Position numbers and translations under genes: made by a program. Shown piece by piece: positions 53,687 to 63,221 of a DNA stretch of 64,000 bases. The stretch is taken from the NCBI RefSeq assembly GCF_003071345.1, contig NZ_QCYK01000002.1, positions 1 to 64,000 on the forward strand, in the 5' to 3' direction. Below the pieces are notes generated by a model that was not told where the DNA came from, made no database searches, and saw only the letters and a program-made list of their open reading frames with translations. Position 1 is the first letter of the stretch, and every line of letters begins with the position of its first letter. This DNA comes from Chitinophaga parva (lineage in GTDB: Bacteria > Bacteroidota > Bacteroidia > Chitinophagales > Chitinophagaceae).

Positions 53687-55198
53687 ATGGAACAACACAA
53701 ACGTCCTGCTTCCACCGTACTCTTTATCTTCGGTGGCAGTGGAGACCTGAACCTCCGGAAACTTACACCTGCCTTATACAATCTTTTCCTGGACCAGTGG
53801 ATGCCGGAAAAATTCCAGATCGCAGGCCTGGGCCGGAGCCCGTATAACGATGAAACCTTCCACGAACGCCTGCTGGACGGTATCAGCAAGTTTTCCCGCC
53901 GCAAAGATGTGGATAAGGCTAAATTCGATGAATTTATCAGCCACGTACAATACCTCACCCTCGATGCTGAACAGGAAGCCGACTTCCAGAAAATTACCAA
54001 CCTGGTAAAGGCAAAGGGTGCAGAATGGGGAGAAGAGCCCAATGTGGTATTTTACCTGGCCGTGGCGCCCCAGCTGGTGCCGGACATCGCCACCAAACTG
54101 GGTAAGCTCACCCTCACCAAGGAAAAATCCAATACCCGCATCGTAGTAGAAAAACCCTTTGGGCACGACCTGAAAAGCGCGCATGAACTGAATGCGCTGC
54201 TGGCCAGCATGTTTACCGAAGAGCAGATCTACCGCATAGACCACTACCTGGGTAAGGAAACCGTGCAGAACATCCTGGCGCTGCGCTTTGCCAATGCCAT
54301 GTTTGAACCGGTTTGGAACCGCACCTACATTGAAAGCGTGCAGATCACCGCGGCAGAAACCGTGGGCCTGGAAGGACGCGCCGGTTACTACGACCAGAGC
54401 GGCGCCCTGCGCGACATGGTACAGAACCACATCCTGCAGCTGCTTTGCATGGTGGCTATGGAAGCCCCGGTATCGTTTGATGCCAATGAAGTAAGAAACA
54501 AAAAGGTAGATGTGCTCAATGCCATCCGCCCCATCACCAAGGAAACCGTAGACCAGGTGGCCGTGCGCGGCCAGTATGGCCCCGGCGTGATCAAGGGCAA
54601 GGACGTAGTAGGCTACCGCCAGGAAAAAGGCGTGGCCGAAAATTCCACGACCAACACCTTTGCCGCGGTGAAATTCTATATTGACAACTGGCGCTGGCAG
54701 GGGGTTCCCTTCTACGTGCGCACCGGCAAATACCTGAAACAGAAGTCTACCAATATCGTGATCACCTTCCGCGAGGCACCGCGCTTTGCCTTTCCCCCGG
54801 AAAGCACCCGCTCCTGGCGTTCTAACCAACTGACCATCAGCATTCAGCCGGAAATGGATATCCGTATCCGCTTCCAGAGCAAACGCCCCGGTCAGACCAT
54901 GACGCTGGACCCGGTAAGCATGACCTTCAACTACGATGAAGCCTACGGCCGCGACGATGCGCCTGAAGCATACGAAACCCTGCTGCTGGACGTCATGGAA
55001 GGCGATGCCACCCTGTTTATGCGTGCAGACCAGGTAGAAGCTGCATGGAAAGTGGTAATGCCCATCCAGGAACACTGGGAGCAAACCACCCCGGACTTCC
55101 CGAACTATGCGCCGGACACCTGGGGCCCCGAGGCTGCAGACAAGCTGATCACCAGCGATGGCCATGCCTGGACCAACCTGACAACCGCCAAGGGATAA
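53687..55198 (+). CDS. zwf: Glucose-6-phosphate 1-dehydrogenase
   Basis: A 503-residue enzyme, EC 1.1.1.49. ATG 53687 is chosen; TTG 53681 two codons upstream is possible but unlikely. The N-terminus [25 protein letters not shown] is the NADP-binding motif, with GGSGDL instead of the usual GASGDL. The active-site motif RIDHYLGKE is at 183-191. EKPFGHDL and NPYVRTGK-like FYVRTGKYL follow as expected. It produces 6-phosphogluconolactone and NADPH. It follows gnd in the same operon, and pgl lies downstream after a hairpin. Confidence 0.97.
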   Translation: MEQHKRPASTVLFIFGGSGDLNLRKLTPALYNLFLDQWMPEKFQIAGLGRSPYNDETFHERLLDGISKFSRRKDVDKAKFDEFISHVQYLTLDAEQEADFQKITNLVKAKGAEWGEEPNVVFYLAVAPQLVPDIATKLGKLTLTKEKSNTRIVVEKPFGHDLKSAHELNALLASMFTEEQIYRIDHYLGKETVQNILALRFANAMFEPVWNRTYIESVQITAAETVGLEGRAGYYDQSGALRDMVQNHILQLLCMVAMEAPVSFDANEVRNKKVDVLNAIRPITKETVDQVAVRGQYGPGVIKGKDVVGYRQEKGVAENSTTNTFAAVKFYIDNWRWQGVPFYVRTGKYLKQKSTNIVITFREAPRFAFPPESTRSWRSNQLTISIQPEMDIRIRFQSKRPGQTMTLDPVSMTFNYDEAYGRDDAPEAYETLLLDVMEGDATLFMRADQVEAAWKVVMPIQEHWEQTTPDFPNYAPDTWGPEAADKLITSDGHAWTNLTTAKG

Positions 55199-55210
55199 CC
55201 TTCAAATAAC

Positions 55211-55290
55211 AATTTCCAACTTCAAGTAATTTCCAATAAACAATTTCCAAACGCCTGGCGTTTGATTTGGGTATTGGAAATTATTTTTTA
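55211..55290 (+). repeat. AATTTCCAA repeats with inverted copy and terminator
   Basis: AATTTCCAA occurs three times (55211, 55228, 55242) and its reverse complement TTGGAAATT at 55274. The last pair encloses a smaller hairpin (AAACGC / GCGTTT) and is followed by a T-run at 55284-55289. It probably works as the zwf terminator. Confidence 0.8.
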
Positions 55291-55523
55291 GGCCCGCGGC
55301 CAATGGATGGAATTGATTAATTTTTTGGAAATTGAACCAGGAATTATTTACCGGTTAGTCCATCTTTAACCGGAAATTATTCTGCTGCTGGCGCGAAATT
55401 TTTCGCATGCTGCTTGCCCCGGCCGATCGCGGACCTTGAAGCCGCCATTGCAGGACAGGCCCCGGGAAGATCCAATGTCAGCAAGGAAAAAACTGGAAAC
55501 CGTTCATTTGAAATTCTCCGCTA
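55291..55523. other. Intergenic region before pgl
   Basis: About 230 bases without a gene. The pgl promoter should lie here, but no clear TAnnTTTG is found, so the start site is unknown. Confidence 0.35.
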
Positions 55524-56246
55524 ATGGAATTACATATCGCAAAAGATCCGGCCCAACTGAGTGAAAACCTGGCCGCATGGATCAGTAACTACATCCTGGA
55601 AGTGCTGCAGGACCAGCCCCGTTTTTCTTTCGTGCTCTCCGGTGGCAGCACGCCCAAGGCCCTGTACCTGCTGCTGGCCAAGGCGCCCTACAACACGATC
55701 ATCCCCTGGGAAAGAATTGACTTCTTCTGGGGCGACGAGCGTGCCGTGCCTTTTGAAGACAGCCGTAACAACGCGCTGATGGCCTACAACACCCTGCTGG
55801 ACCATGTGCCCGTAAAACCGGAACAGATCTTTGTAATGAAAACCGACATTGATCCCGTGGAAAGTGCCGCCCAGTATGAGAAACAACTGGAGCATTATTT
55901 CCGCGGCCAGTCCAGGACCTTTGACCTGGTGCTGCTGGGCATGGGCGATGACGGGCACACCCTGTCCCTGTTCCCCGGCACGGAAGTAGTGCATGAGCAG
56001 AACAAATGGGTCACTGCCTTCTGGCTGCCCGCGCAGGATATGTACCGCATTACCCTCACCGCTCCCGTGGTGAACAAGGCGGCCTGTATTGTGTTCATGG
56101 CCACCGGCGACGCCAAGGCCCTCACGCTGAAGAACGTGATTGAAGGCGAGTTCAACCCGGACGTTTATCCCTCCCAGCAGATCCGTCCCAAAGGCGGGGA
56201 ACTGCACTGGTTTGTGGATGAAGCCGCGGCTTCCGCCATGGATTAA
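55524..56246 (+). CDS. pgl: 6-phosphogluconolactonase (DevB/SOL type)
   Basis: A 240-residue enzyme that hydrolyses 6-phosphogluconolactone, linking zwf and gnd. Family motifs are FVLSGGSTPKALYLLLA (about 37-53), IDFFWGDERAVPFEDSRNN, and LGMGDDGHTLSLFPG, the DGHTASLFPG active-site segment with T in place of A in the next residue. The C-terminal LTAPVVNKAACIVFMATGDAK is also typical. It is separated from zwf by a hairpin and 325 bases, so it may also have its own promoter. A strong terminator follows. Confidence 0.95.
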   Translation: MELHIAKDPAQLSENLAAWISNYILEVLQDQPRFSFVLSGGSTPKALYLLLAKAPYNTIIPWERIDFFWGDERAVPFEDSRNNALMAYNTLLDHVPVKPEQIFVMKTDIDPVESAAQYEKQLEHYFRGQSRTFDLVLLGMGDDGHTLSLFPGTEVVHEQNKWVTAFWLPAQDMYRITLTAPVVNKAACIVFMATGDAKALTLKNVIEGEFNPDVYPSQQIRPKGGELHWFVDEAAASAMD

Positions 56247-56267
56247 GGACTTTTTACAATGCCATAA

Positions 56268-56314
56268 GCGAACGCCTTCCACGAACTGCTTCCGGGGAAG
56301 GCGTTCGCATTTTT
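56268..56314 (+). terminator. Terminator behind pgl
   Basis: Perfect 13-bp stem GCGAACGCCTTCC / GGAAGGCGTTCGC with a 15-base loop, followed by a T-rich run. Confidence 0.9.
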
Positions 56315-56332
56315 AGTGCCGCATAAACGCCT

Positions 56333-56340
56333 TACCTTCG
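56333..56340 (+). promoter_or_regulatory. -7-like element of the amidase gene
   Basis: TACCTTCG, one base from TAnnTTTG, at 88 bases before the start codon. It directly follows the pgl terminator. Tentative. Confidence 0.3.
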
Positions 56341-56427
56341 TGCGGCGGCCTGCACAAAGCTGGCAGGTTACTTGCATTTATTCCATCACCTGCATCCGCC
56401 ACAGGCGCCACTTTAAATACTGTCTGC

Positions 56428-57240
56428 ATGAAAAGCGTCTTGTACATCATCACCGGCATATGCCTGCTGGCCGCCTGCGCCCGCAACCCTTACCGCGCCA
56501 GCAATAGATCGTATCAGCAACAGGTGAAGGCCCTGGCCAGAACGCTGCGCGCCACACCCGCTCCGATCCCGGCAGACTCCGTGCCGGCGGCCGATTCCTG
56601 GGTGGGCACCGTGAATTTTAACCTGCGTAAGCCCAACTTCGTGATCATTCACCACACGGCGCAAAATGCCTGTGATAAAACGTTGCAAACCTTTACCACC
56701 GTGGCTTCCCAGGTAAGCGCCCATTACGTGATCTGTAAAGATGGTACTATCCATCATATGCTCAATGACTACCTGCGCGCCTGGCACGCCGGCGCTGCCA
56801 AGTGGGGCAACGTGAGCGATGTAAACTCCTGCTCCATTGGCATAGAGCTGGACAACAACGGGGCGGAGCCCTTTACCGCACCCCAGCTCCATGGCCTGCT
56901 GGTGCTGCTGGACACGCTGAAACACAAATACAACATCCCTACCAGTAACTTTATCGGGCACGGTGATATAGCCCCCGGCCGCAAGGTGGACCCCAGTGCC
57001 TACTTTCCGTGGGACCGCCTGGCCGCAAAGGGTTTTGGCCAGTGGTATGGCGATACCAGCCGCGTGACCATCCCGCAAAATTTCAATACGCTGCAGGCCC
57101 TGCGCCTGATAGGATATGATGTGAAAGACAGCACCACCGCGCTGCTGGCCTTTAAGCGCCATTTTATACCCCAGGACAGTACACGCACACTGGACAGTGC
57201 CGGCATGAAGATCCTGGTGGATGTTTCGGGGCGTTATTGA
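56428..57240 (+). CDS. N-acetylmuramoyl-L-alanine amidase lipoprotein
   Basis: A 270-residue lipoprotein (lipobox LLAAC, C17). The amidase_2 (AmpD-like) domain covers about 68-205. Zinc ligands are probably H75 in IIHHT, H178 in IGHGDIAPGRKVDPSAYFPW and D188; the last segment is that of AmpD almost word for word. It should cut the amide bond between MurNAc and the peptide stem, for cell-wall recycling or remodelling at the periplasmic face of a membrane. It lies 90 bases before the kefF-like gene and could share a transcript, but functions differ. Confidence 0.93.
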   Translation: MKSVLYIITGICLLAACARNPYRASNRSYQQQVKALARTLRATPAPIPADSVPAADSWVGTVNFNLRKPNFVIIHHTAQNACDKTLQTFTTVASQVSAHYVICKDGTIHHMLNDYLRAWHAGAAKWGNVSDVNSCSIGIELDNNGAEPFTAPQLHGLLVLLDTLKHKYNIPTSNFIGHGDIAPGRKVDPSAYFPWDRLAAKGFGQWYGDTSRVTIPQNFNTLQALRLIGYDVKDSTTALLAFKRHFIPQDSTRTLDSAGMKILVDVSGRY

Positions 57241-57329
57241 ATTTTCAGATTTCCTTTCAATCTTTATACATATCGATCATACATACCGACAAAGCGATAA
57301 TTTTTGCTTTATTAGCCGTTTCCGTAGCC

Positions 57330-57908
57330 ATGAAGAAGATCCTGATACTTTTTGCACACCCGGTGTATGAGCGCTCCCGCGCCCAGAAAGCGCTGGCCGC
57401 CGCTGCCCAGCAGGTGCAGGGCGTTACCTTCCGCGACCTGTATGAACGCTATCCTGATTTTGATGTGGATGTGCCCAAAGAACAGCAGCTGTTGCAGGTG
57501 CACGACATCATCATTATGCAGCACCCGGTGTACTGGTACAGCATGCCTGCGCTCATGAAGCAATGGATAGACCTGGTGCTCACCCACGGCTGGGCCTACG
57601 GGCATACCGGCCGTGCACTGGAGGGCAAGCAACTGCTGCAGGTACTTTCTGCGGGCACGCAGGAGCATAGTTATGCGCCGGGAGCGTTGCATGGCCGCAC
57701 CCTGCGGGAATTCCTGTACCCGGTGGAACAAACGGTGAAGCTATGCCACATGCAATACCTGCCACCGTTCGTAGTGCATGGCGTGAACCGCCAGCAACCC
57801 GCAGACCTGCAGGCCGCCGGTGAGCAATACAAAAAAGCGCTGACCCTCCTGCAGCAACAAAAGCTGCCGGCCTGGGAAAAAGCGCATTACCTGAATGACA
57901 TTTTGTAA
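57330..57908 (+). CDS. kefF: KefF-like NAD(P)H quinone oxidoreductase
   Basis: A 192-residue flavodoxin-fold protein. ATG 57330 is chosen because MKKILILFAHPVYERSRAQKAL is the family start; the frame is open 31 codons further. VHDIIIMQHPVYWYSMPALMKQWIDLVLTHGWAYG is the FMN-binding segment of the KefF/MdaB group. It lies 19 bases upstream of kefC, and KefF is the required or enhancing subunit of KefC in E. coli. It would bind at the cytoplasmic face and respond to electrophile stress with the efflux channel. Confidence 0.9.
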   Translation: MKKILILFAHPVYERSRAQKALAAAAQQVQGVTFRDLYERYPDFDVDVPKEQQLLQVHDIIIMQHPVYWYSMPALMKQWIDLVLTHGWAYGHTGRALEGKQLLQVLSAGTQEHSYAPGALHGRTLREFLYPVEQTVKLCHMQYLPPFVVHGVNRQQPADLQAAGEQYKKALTLLQQQKLPAWEKAHYLNDIL

Positions 57909-57927
57909 GACTTTTTAAGCTTCACTT

Positions 57928-59811
57928 ATGCAGCAACATACCATATTTTTCCAGGCCATGGTTTTCCTGGCGGCAGCCGTGGTCTGTGTGCCGCTGGCCA
58001 AGCGCATTGGCATGGGCTCCGTGCTGGGCTACCTCCTGGCCGGCATTATCATCGGGCCATCCGTATTTAACATGATCGGTACAGAAAGGCACGCCATCAT
58101 GGAGTTTGCGGAGTTTGGCGTGGTGATGATGCTGTTCCTCGTGGGCCTGGAGCTGGAGCCCAAGCTGCTCTGGAAGCTGCGCGCTTCCGTGCTGGGGCTG
58201 GGCAGCCTGCAGGTGGTAGTGAGCGCCCTGGTGCTCAGCGCAGCGGCCTTCCTGCTAGGGCTGGATGCCCGCGTGGCGGCCATGGTGGGCATGACCTTGT
58301 GCCTGTCTTCCACCGCTATTGTGCTGCAATCGCTCAAAGAAAAAGGACTGCTGGATACCAGCGGGGGGCACAATTCATTTGCCGTGCTCCTGTTCCAGGA
58401 CATTGCTGTGATCCCCATGATGGCCATTTTCCCGTTGCTGGCGCCCCGTGCCGCGCCGGGTGAGCATGGGGGCGGGGAAGCTACCGCCTGGCTGTCTAAA
58501 ATGCCGGGCTGGGAGCAGTCGCTCATAGCGCTGGGCGGTGTAATGGGCATTATCATAGCCGGCTATCTCTTTGTAAGGCCCCTGCTCAATATCGTGGCCC
58601 GTACGGGCATCCGCGAATTATTTACCGCCACCGCTTTGCTGCTGGTGATCTCTGTAACGGTGCTGATGACCATGGTGGGCCTGAGCCCTGCGCTGGGCGC
58701 CTTCCTGGGCGGTGTGGTGCTGGCCAACAGTGAATACCGGCATGAACTGCAGGCAGACATAGAGCCTTTCAAAGGGCTGCTGCTGGGCCTCTTTTTCATG
58801 GCGGTAGGCGCTTCCATCGATTTTAAACTGGTGGCCACCAAACCCTGGATCATACTGGGGTTGGTACTAGGCATCATGGTGGTGAAAACCGGGGTGCTGC
58901 TCGTGCTGGGCCGGTTCTTTAAATTGAGTTTCCGGCAAAATCTACTCTTCGCACTTTCCCTCTGCCAGGTGGGTGAATTTTCCTTTGTGCTTATTTCCTT
59001 TATCCGCACCACGTACGTGCTGGAACCGGCCATCACGAACCTTATTACCGTGGTGGTGGCCGTGAGCATGGTGTTCACACCCCTGGTGCTCATGGTGTAT
59101 GAAAAGTGGCTGGGGCCCATGGTCTCTGACGGCGATGATGTAACGGAAAGAAGGGAATCTGATGTGATCAATGAACATTCTGATGTGATCATTTGCGGCT
59201 TTGGCCGTTTTGGCAACCTGGCCGGGCGTTTTATCCGGGCCAATGGCATCAGCGCCACCATCCTGGACCTGGACAGTGACCGGGTGGATACGCTGCGCAA
59301 GCTGGGCATGAAAGTATATTACGGGGATGGTACCCGCCATGACATGCTATTGGCCGCAGGCGCAGAAACAGCCAAGGTGATCATCCTGGCCCTGGATACA
59401 GCGGAAAAAAATATGGACGCGGTAAAGGTGGTGAAGAAACACTTCCCCCACCTGCGCATGTTTGTGCGGGCCGTGGGCAACCTCGATTCCTATGAGCTGA
59501 TGGATGCCGGTGTACTGCACATCTACCGTGAAACAGCCGATACTTCCCTGCGCCTGGGGGCCGATGTGCTGGTGGCATTAGGCCACCGGGCCTACCACAC
59601 GCAGCGGGCCGCCCGCCTCTTCCTGCGCCATGACGACCGCCTGCTGAAAGAGCTTAGCTCCATCCATGATGACTCTAACCAGTTTGAGCACACCATGCGC
59701 GAGCGCATTGCAGACCTGCAGCAGATGATGGAATCTGACAAGCGGAACATGCTGCGCGAGGATATAGGCTGGGACACCGCTTCCTTGAAGGGAGATGCCG
59801 ATATTCAATAA
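57928..59811 (+). CDS. kefC: KefB/KefC-type potassium-proton antiporter
   Basis: A 627-residue membrane protein of the CPA2 family. About twelve helices cover residues 5-380; GSVLGYLLAGIIIGPS and GVVMMLFLVGLELEP are the conserved first helices, and LSSTAIVLQSLKEKGLL and GLFFMAVGASIDF follow. The C-terminal half has an RCK/TrkA-N domain, DVIICGFGRFGNLAGRFI, then an NAD-binding loop around DLDSDRVDTLRKLGMKVYYGDGTR and a charged tail to about 620. E. coli KefC of similar length is gated by glutathione adducts; whether this homologue senses glutathione is unknown, and Bacteroidota mostly lack glutathione. It forms an operon with kefF. Confidence 0.94.
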   Translation: MQQHTIFFQAMVFLAAAVVCVPLAKRIGMGSVLGYLLAGIIIGPSVFNMIGTERHAIMEFAEFGVVMMLFLVGLELEPKLLWKLRASVLGLGSLQVVVSALVLSAAAFLLGLDARVAAMVGMTLCLSSTAIVLQSLKEKGLLDTSGGHNSFAVLLFQDIAVIPMMAIFPLLAPRAAPGEHGGGEATAWLSKMPGWEQSLIALGGVMGIIIAGYLFVRPLLNIVARTGIRELFTATALLLVISVTVLMTMVGLSPALGAFLGGVVLANSEYRHELQADIEPFKGLLLGLFFMAVGASIDFKLVATKPWIILGLVLGIMVVKTGVLLVLGRFFKLSFRQNLLFALSLCQVGEFSFVLISFIRTTYVLEPAITNLITVVVAVSMVFTPLVLMVYEKWLGPMVSDGDDVTERRESDVINEHSDVIICGFGRFGNLAGRFIRANGISATILDLDSDRVDTLRKLGMKVYYGDGTRHDMLLAAGAETAKVIILALDTAEKNMDAVKVVKKHFPHLRMFVRAVGNLDSYELMDAGVLHIYRETADTSLRLGADVLVALGHRAYHTQRAARLFLRHDDRLLKELSSIHDDSNQFEHTMRERIADLQQMMESDKRNMLREDIGWDTASLKGDADIQ

Positions 59812-60081
59812 AAGGGATGGCCCTGGAACAAATGCACCAGCGCGCATCACCTGATTTAGGCAGCACATCCTTGTTTAGTAAAACAGGCGGGCTGGCGGCC
59901 TGCTTTACGTAATTTTAGTACCGCGTAAAGCGCCAGAACGCCCCACCCGGGCCATTATTGGTTTTTTTCATAATTTGATAAATTCTAATTTTATGGCAAA
60001 ACATTAGCATTTTACCTGTGGGTGCTGTAATTTTCTGCCGCTTTGGAGGATTTTTAGTCCGGAGATTAAACTAGATCAATT
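59812..60081. other. Intergenic region before ppc
   Basis: About 270 bases. It holds a GC-rich hairpin-like element CAGGC-GGGCTGGCG-GCCTG (59884-59902) behind kefC, and AT-rich DNA before the ppc start. No clear -7/-33 pair is seen. Confidence 0.4.
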
Positions 60082-62661
60082 ATGGAGGTGCCCGTTAACA
60101 ACACATTGCAGCAGTTCAGGAACCTGGTAGGCGTAAAGTTCCAGTTGTACAACAGCCTTTTTACCGCATTGCCTTTTCATAAGATTGAGAAGACAGGTGT
60201 GCTGTTGTCATTATTCCTGTTACACTGCGAAGAAGGATTTGGCCGGAATGACAGCCCGATGAATATTATTGACACCTTCCTGAAGCAATACACCGCTTAT
60301 GCCACCGAACAGGAGCAACTGGACCTGCTGTTCCGTTTTGTGCAATACACGGAACGCCAGGTGGTACTTTTTGATGCGCTGGAAGATGCCGCCTTTAAGC
60401 ATATCCAGGATGTGAACGGAACGGGCTCTCTCAAGCATTTGCAATCTGAAGTGATCCGCACCCATACCGAGGAAGCCCTGGCCCAGAAGCTGCAGGACTT
60501 TAACGTGCGCCTGGTGCTCACCGCGCATCCCACCCAGTTTTACCCGGGCGAGGTGCTGGGCATTATCAACGACCTGTCAAAAGCTTTACAACAGGACAAT
60601 ACCGCATTGGTAAATACCTACCTGCAGCAGTTGGGTAAAACGCCTTTCCTGAAAAAGGAAAAGCCTACGCCTTATGACGAGGCCCTCAGCCTGCTCTGGT
60701 TCCTGGAAAATGTTTTTTATCAGTCCGCCGCCCGCATCATCAATTTTCTCAAGTCGCAGTTCCCCGGTGTGATCAATGCCCTGAATCCCTTGATCCGCAT
60801 GGGTTTCTGGCCTGGTGGAGACCGTGACGGCAACCCGTTTGTTAAGGCAGATACCACGCTGCAGGTGGCAGATGCGCTGCGGGGGGGCATCATTAAATGC
60901 TACTACCTGGATGTGCGCCGCCTGAAACGCCGCCTTACCTTCAAGGGGGTGGAAAATTTACTGTCTGCACTGGAAGTGAAGTTGTTCAATAACCTGTTCA
61001 TCCCCGGCCAGCGCACGCACTTATCCAAACAGGAAATACTGGGTACCCTGCACCAGGTGCGGGAGATCATCCTGTCCCAGCACAATGGCCTGTTTGTGCA
61101 CCTGGTAGATTCCCTGATCAGCAAAGTGGAGCTGTTTGGTCTCTATTTCGCATCGCTGGATGTGCGCCAGGACAGCTCTGTACATACCAAAACACTGGAA
61201 TCCATCGCCGCCAAAGGCGATGTGCTGCCTAAAAATTATAAAGACCTCTCCCCGGATGATAAGATCAAAGCGTTGCTCAACACCAACAAAACGGTGGACC
61301 CGCGCTCCCTGGAAAATGACCTGCAGCGGGACACGCTGCTGTCTATGCAGGCTATCAAAACCATCCAGCACAACAATGGCGAGGCCGGCTGCCACCGCTA
61401 CATTATCAGTCACAGCACCAACGTGATGAGCGTGATGGAAGTGTATGGCCTGCTGCGTATGAGTGGCTGGCGCAATGAGGCGCTTACGGTAGACATTGTG
61501 CCCCTGTTTGAGACCATCGATGACCTGCGCAACGCCGCTGATGTGATGACGGCTCTTTATGAAAATGAAACGTACCGCCGCCACATACAGCAGCGCGGTA
61601 ACACGCAGACCATCATGCTGGGCTTCTCGGACGGTACCAAGGATGGTGGCTACCTGATGGCTAACTGGAGCATCTACAAAGCCAAAGAAGAACTCACCCG
61701 GATCTCCCGCAAATATGAAGTGAACGTGGTGTTCTTTGATGGCAGGGGAGGCCCTCCCGGCCGCGGTGGTGGCAAAACCCACCAGTTCTACGCCAGCATG
61801 GGCGCGGATGTAGCCAATAAAGAAATTCAACTGACCATACAAGGGCAAACAGTAAGCTCCAACTTTGGCACCATTGACACGGCCCAGTTCAATATGGAGC
61901 AACTGCTGCATGCCGGCATAGCCAACGAACTGTTTGCCGCCCATAAAGTGACGCTGAAGGCTGAAGAAGAAAGCCTGCTGCAAACCCTGGCGGATGAAAG
62001 CTACAAATCGTTCAATGAGCTGAAAACGCACCCGCAGTTCCTCGATTACCTGCAGCGGGTAAGCCCCCTGCGCTACTATGCGGAGGCTAACATTGGCAGC
62101 CGCCCGTCCAAGCGCAGTAACGCGTCAAAACTGAACCTGGACGACCTGCGCGCTGTGCCCTACGTGGGCGCCTGGAGCCAGTTGAAACAGAATGTGCCCG
62201 GCTATCACGGCGTAGGCACAGCGCTGAAGAAGCTGCACGATGCCGGCCGCTGGAATGAAATAGCGGCGCTCTACGAACAGTCCCTGTTTTTCCGCACCCT
62301 GCTGGATAACAGTGAAATGGCGATGAAGAAAAGCTACTTCCCGCTCACTGCCTACCTGGCCGGCCATCCGGACTTTGGGGACGTATGGAAAGTGATGCAT
62401 GAAGAATTTGAGCTCACTAAAAAATATGTGCTCAAGCTCTCCGGCGGTACAGACCTCATGGTGGCCAGCCCGGTGGATCAGTTGTCCATCCAGATGCGGG
62501 AACGCGTGGTATTGCCGCTGAACACCATCCAGCAATACGCCCTGAACCGCATCCGGGAAATAGATGAGCACAAGGCCTCCACCGCGAAGAAGGAAGTGCT
62601 GGAAAAACTGGTAGTAAGGTGTTCTTTCGGGATCATCAACGCAGGCCGGAATTCAGCGTAA
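60082..62661 (+). CDS. ppc: Phosphoenolpyruvate carboxylase
   Basis: An 859-residue enzyme that makes oxaloacetate from phosphoenolpyruvate and bicarbonate, anaplerotic for the citric acid cycle. Catalytic H149 is in LVLTAHPTQFYPGE, K520 in GFSDGTKDGGYLMANW, and the glycine-rich loop is FDGRGGPPGRGGGKTHQ at 553-569. The C-terminus ends in RNSA, where most family members have RNTG; the asparagine is kept. These variants seem to belong to the Bacteroidota lineage. Length and motif order are normal. Monocistronic with a strong hairpin behind it. Confidence 0.96.
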   Translation: MEVPVNNTLQQFRNLVGVKFQLYNSLFTALPFHKIEKTGVLLSLFLLHCEEGFGRNDSPMNIIDTFLKQYTAYATEQEQLDLLFRFVQYTERQVVLFDALEDAAFKHIQDVNGTGSLKHLQSEVIRTHTEEALAQKLQDFNVRLVLTAHPTQFYPGEVLGIINDLSKALQQDNTALVNTYLQQLGKTPFLKKEKPTPYDEALSLLWFLENVFYQSAARIINFLKSQFPGVINALNPLIRMGFWPGGDRDGNPFVKADTTLQVADALRGGIIKCYYLDVRRLKRRLTFKGVENLLSALEVKLFNNLFIPGQRTHLSKQEILGTLHQVREIILSQHNGLFVHLVDSLISKVELFGLYFASLDVRQDSSVHTKTLESIAAKGDVLPKNYKDLSPDDKIKALLNTNKTVDPRSLENDLQRDTLLSMQAIKTIQHNNGEAGCHRYIISHSTNVMSVMEVYGLLRMSGWRNEALTVDIVPLFETIDDLRNAADVMTALYENETYRRHIQQRGNTQTIMLGFSDGTKDGGYLMANWSIYKAKEELTRISRKYEVNVVFFDGRGGPPGRGGGKTHQFYASMGADVANKEIQLTIQGQTVSSNFGTIDTAQFNMEQLLHAGIANELFAAHKVTLKAEEESLLQTLADESYKSFNELKTHPQFLDYLQRVSPLRYYAEANIGSRPSKRSNASKLNLDDLRAVPYVGAWSQLKQNVPGYHGVGTALKKLHDAGRWNEIAALYEQSLFFRTLLDNSEMAMKKSYFPLTAYLAGHPDFGDVWKVMHEEFELTKKYVLKLSGGTDLMVASPVDQLSIQMRERVVLPLNTIQQYALNRIREIDEHKASTAKKEVLEKLVVRCSFGIINAGRNSA

Positions 62662-62724
62662 GGCAATAATGAGCTTCAACATCAACCTGGGTTTTAAAAC
62701 GAAGGGACGATAATAAGTAATAAT

Positions 62725-62764
62725 AAAAAAGGGCTGTCTCAAACTTCGAGACAGCCCTTTTTTA
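62725..62764. terminator. Bidirectional terminator behind ppc
   Basis: Perfect 10-bp stem GGGCTGTCTC / GAGACAGCCC, extended by A6/T6, with loop AAACTTC. It resembles the hairpins at 20056 and 23716 (TGTCTCAA or TGTTCCAA on the left arm). Confidence 0.92.
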
Positions 62765-62924
62765 TTTCAGGTACCTGATGGAGAAAATTTTCATACAGGC
62801 GATTTTCATAGCCTTCATTTTACTTATGAGATTTCCCCTTTGTTTTTTTATTCCTGCGCCTGTCACGCGGCGGGCCTTCCCTGGCACCGGAGATTGTTTT
62901 TTGGGAATTTCCTGAAGTTGCAAA

Positions 62925-63176
62925 CTATTCCGGTTGCTTCGGGGGATCAAAATGCTGTACCAGGTGCATACCTACTTCGTGTAGCAATCCCTCCGGCAAG
63001 GTCTGGTGCGGATCTTTTGCAATGGCTCTCAGGTAGCCTTCTTCATCCGCCTCGTAGCGTACTTCCACGCCGGATACGGTCATGTTAAATGCAGTGGTAT
63101 AGCCGGATAGCTGCGGCGTTACTGTAATGATGTGTGGAGTGCCCTCGTATTCAAATTTCAGCAGAAAAGGATCCAT
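62925..63176 (-). CDS. Small conserved hypothetical protein
   Basis: An 83-residue cytoplasmic protein. ATG 63176 (MDPFLLKFEYEGTPHIITVTP) is preferred over one 13 codons upstream. Strands and one helix can be seen: SGYTTAFNMTVSGVEVRYEAD, then DEEGYLRAIAKDPHQTLPEGLLHEVGMHLVQHF. It resembles small unnamed proteins of Chitinophagaceae, but I know no function. It lies 45 bases behind the AraC-type gene's end on the same strand. Confidence 0.7.
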   Translation of the reverse strand: MDPFLLKFEYEGTPHIITVTPQLSGYTTAFNMTVSGVEVRYEADEEGYLRAIAKDPHQTLPEGLLHEVGMHLVQHFDPPKQPE

Positions 63177-63221
63177 GATACTAAACGGTGTTTGTATAAA
63201 AGTAAGACAAACCACGTGCCG

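Noticed and set aside
53774..55165. Minus-strand open frame of 463 codons opposite zwf
   Set aside because: Antisense of a conserved enzyme gene; composition is unlike a real protein.
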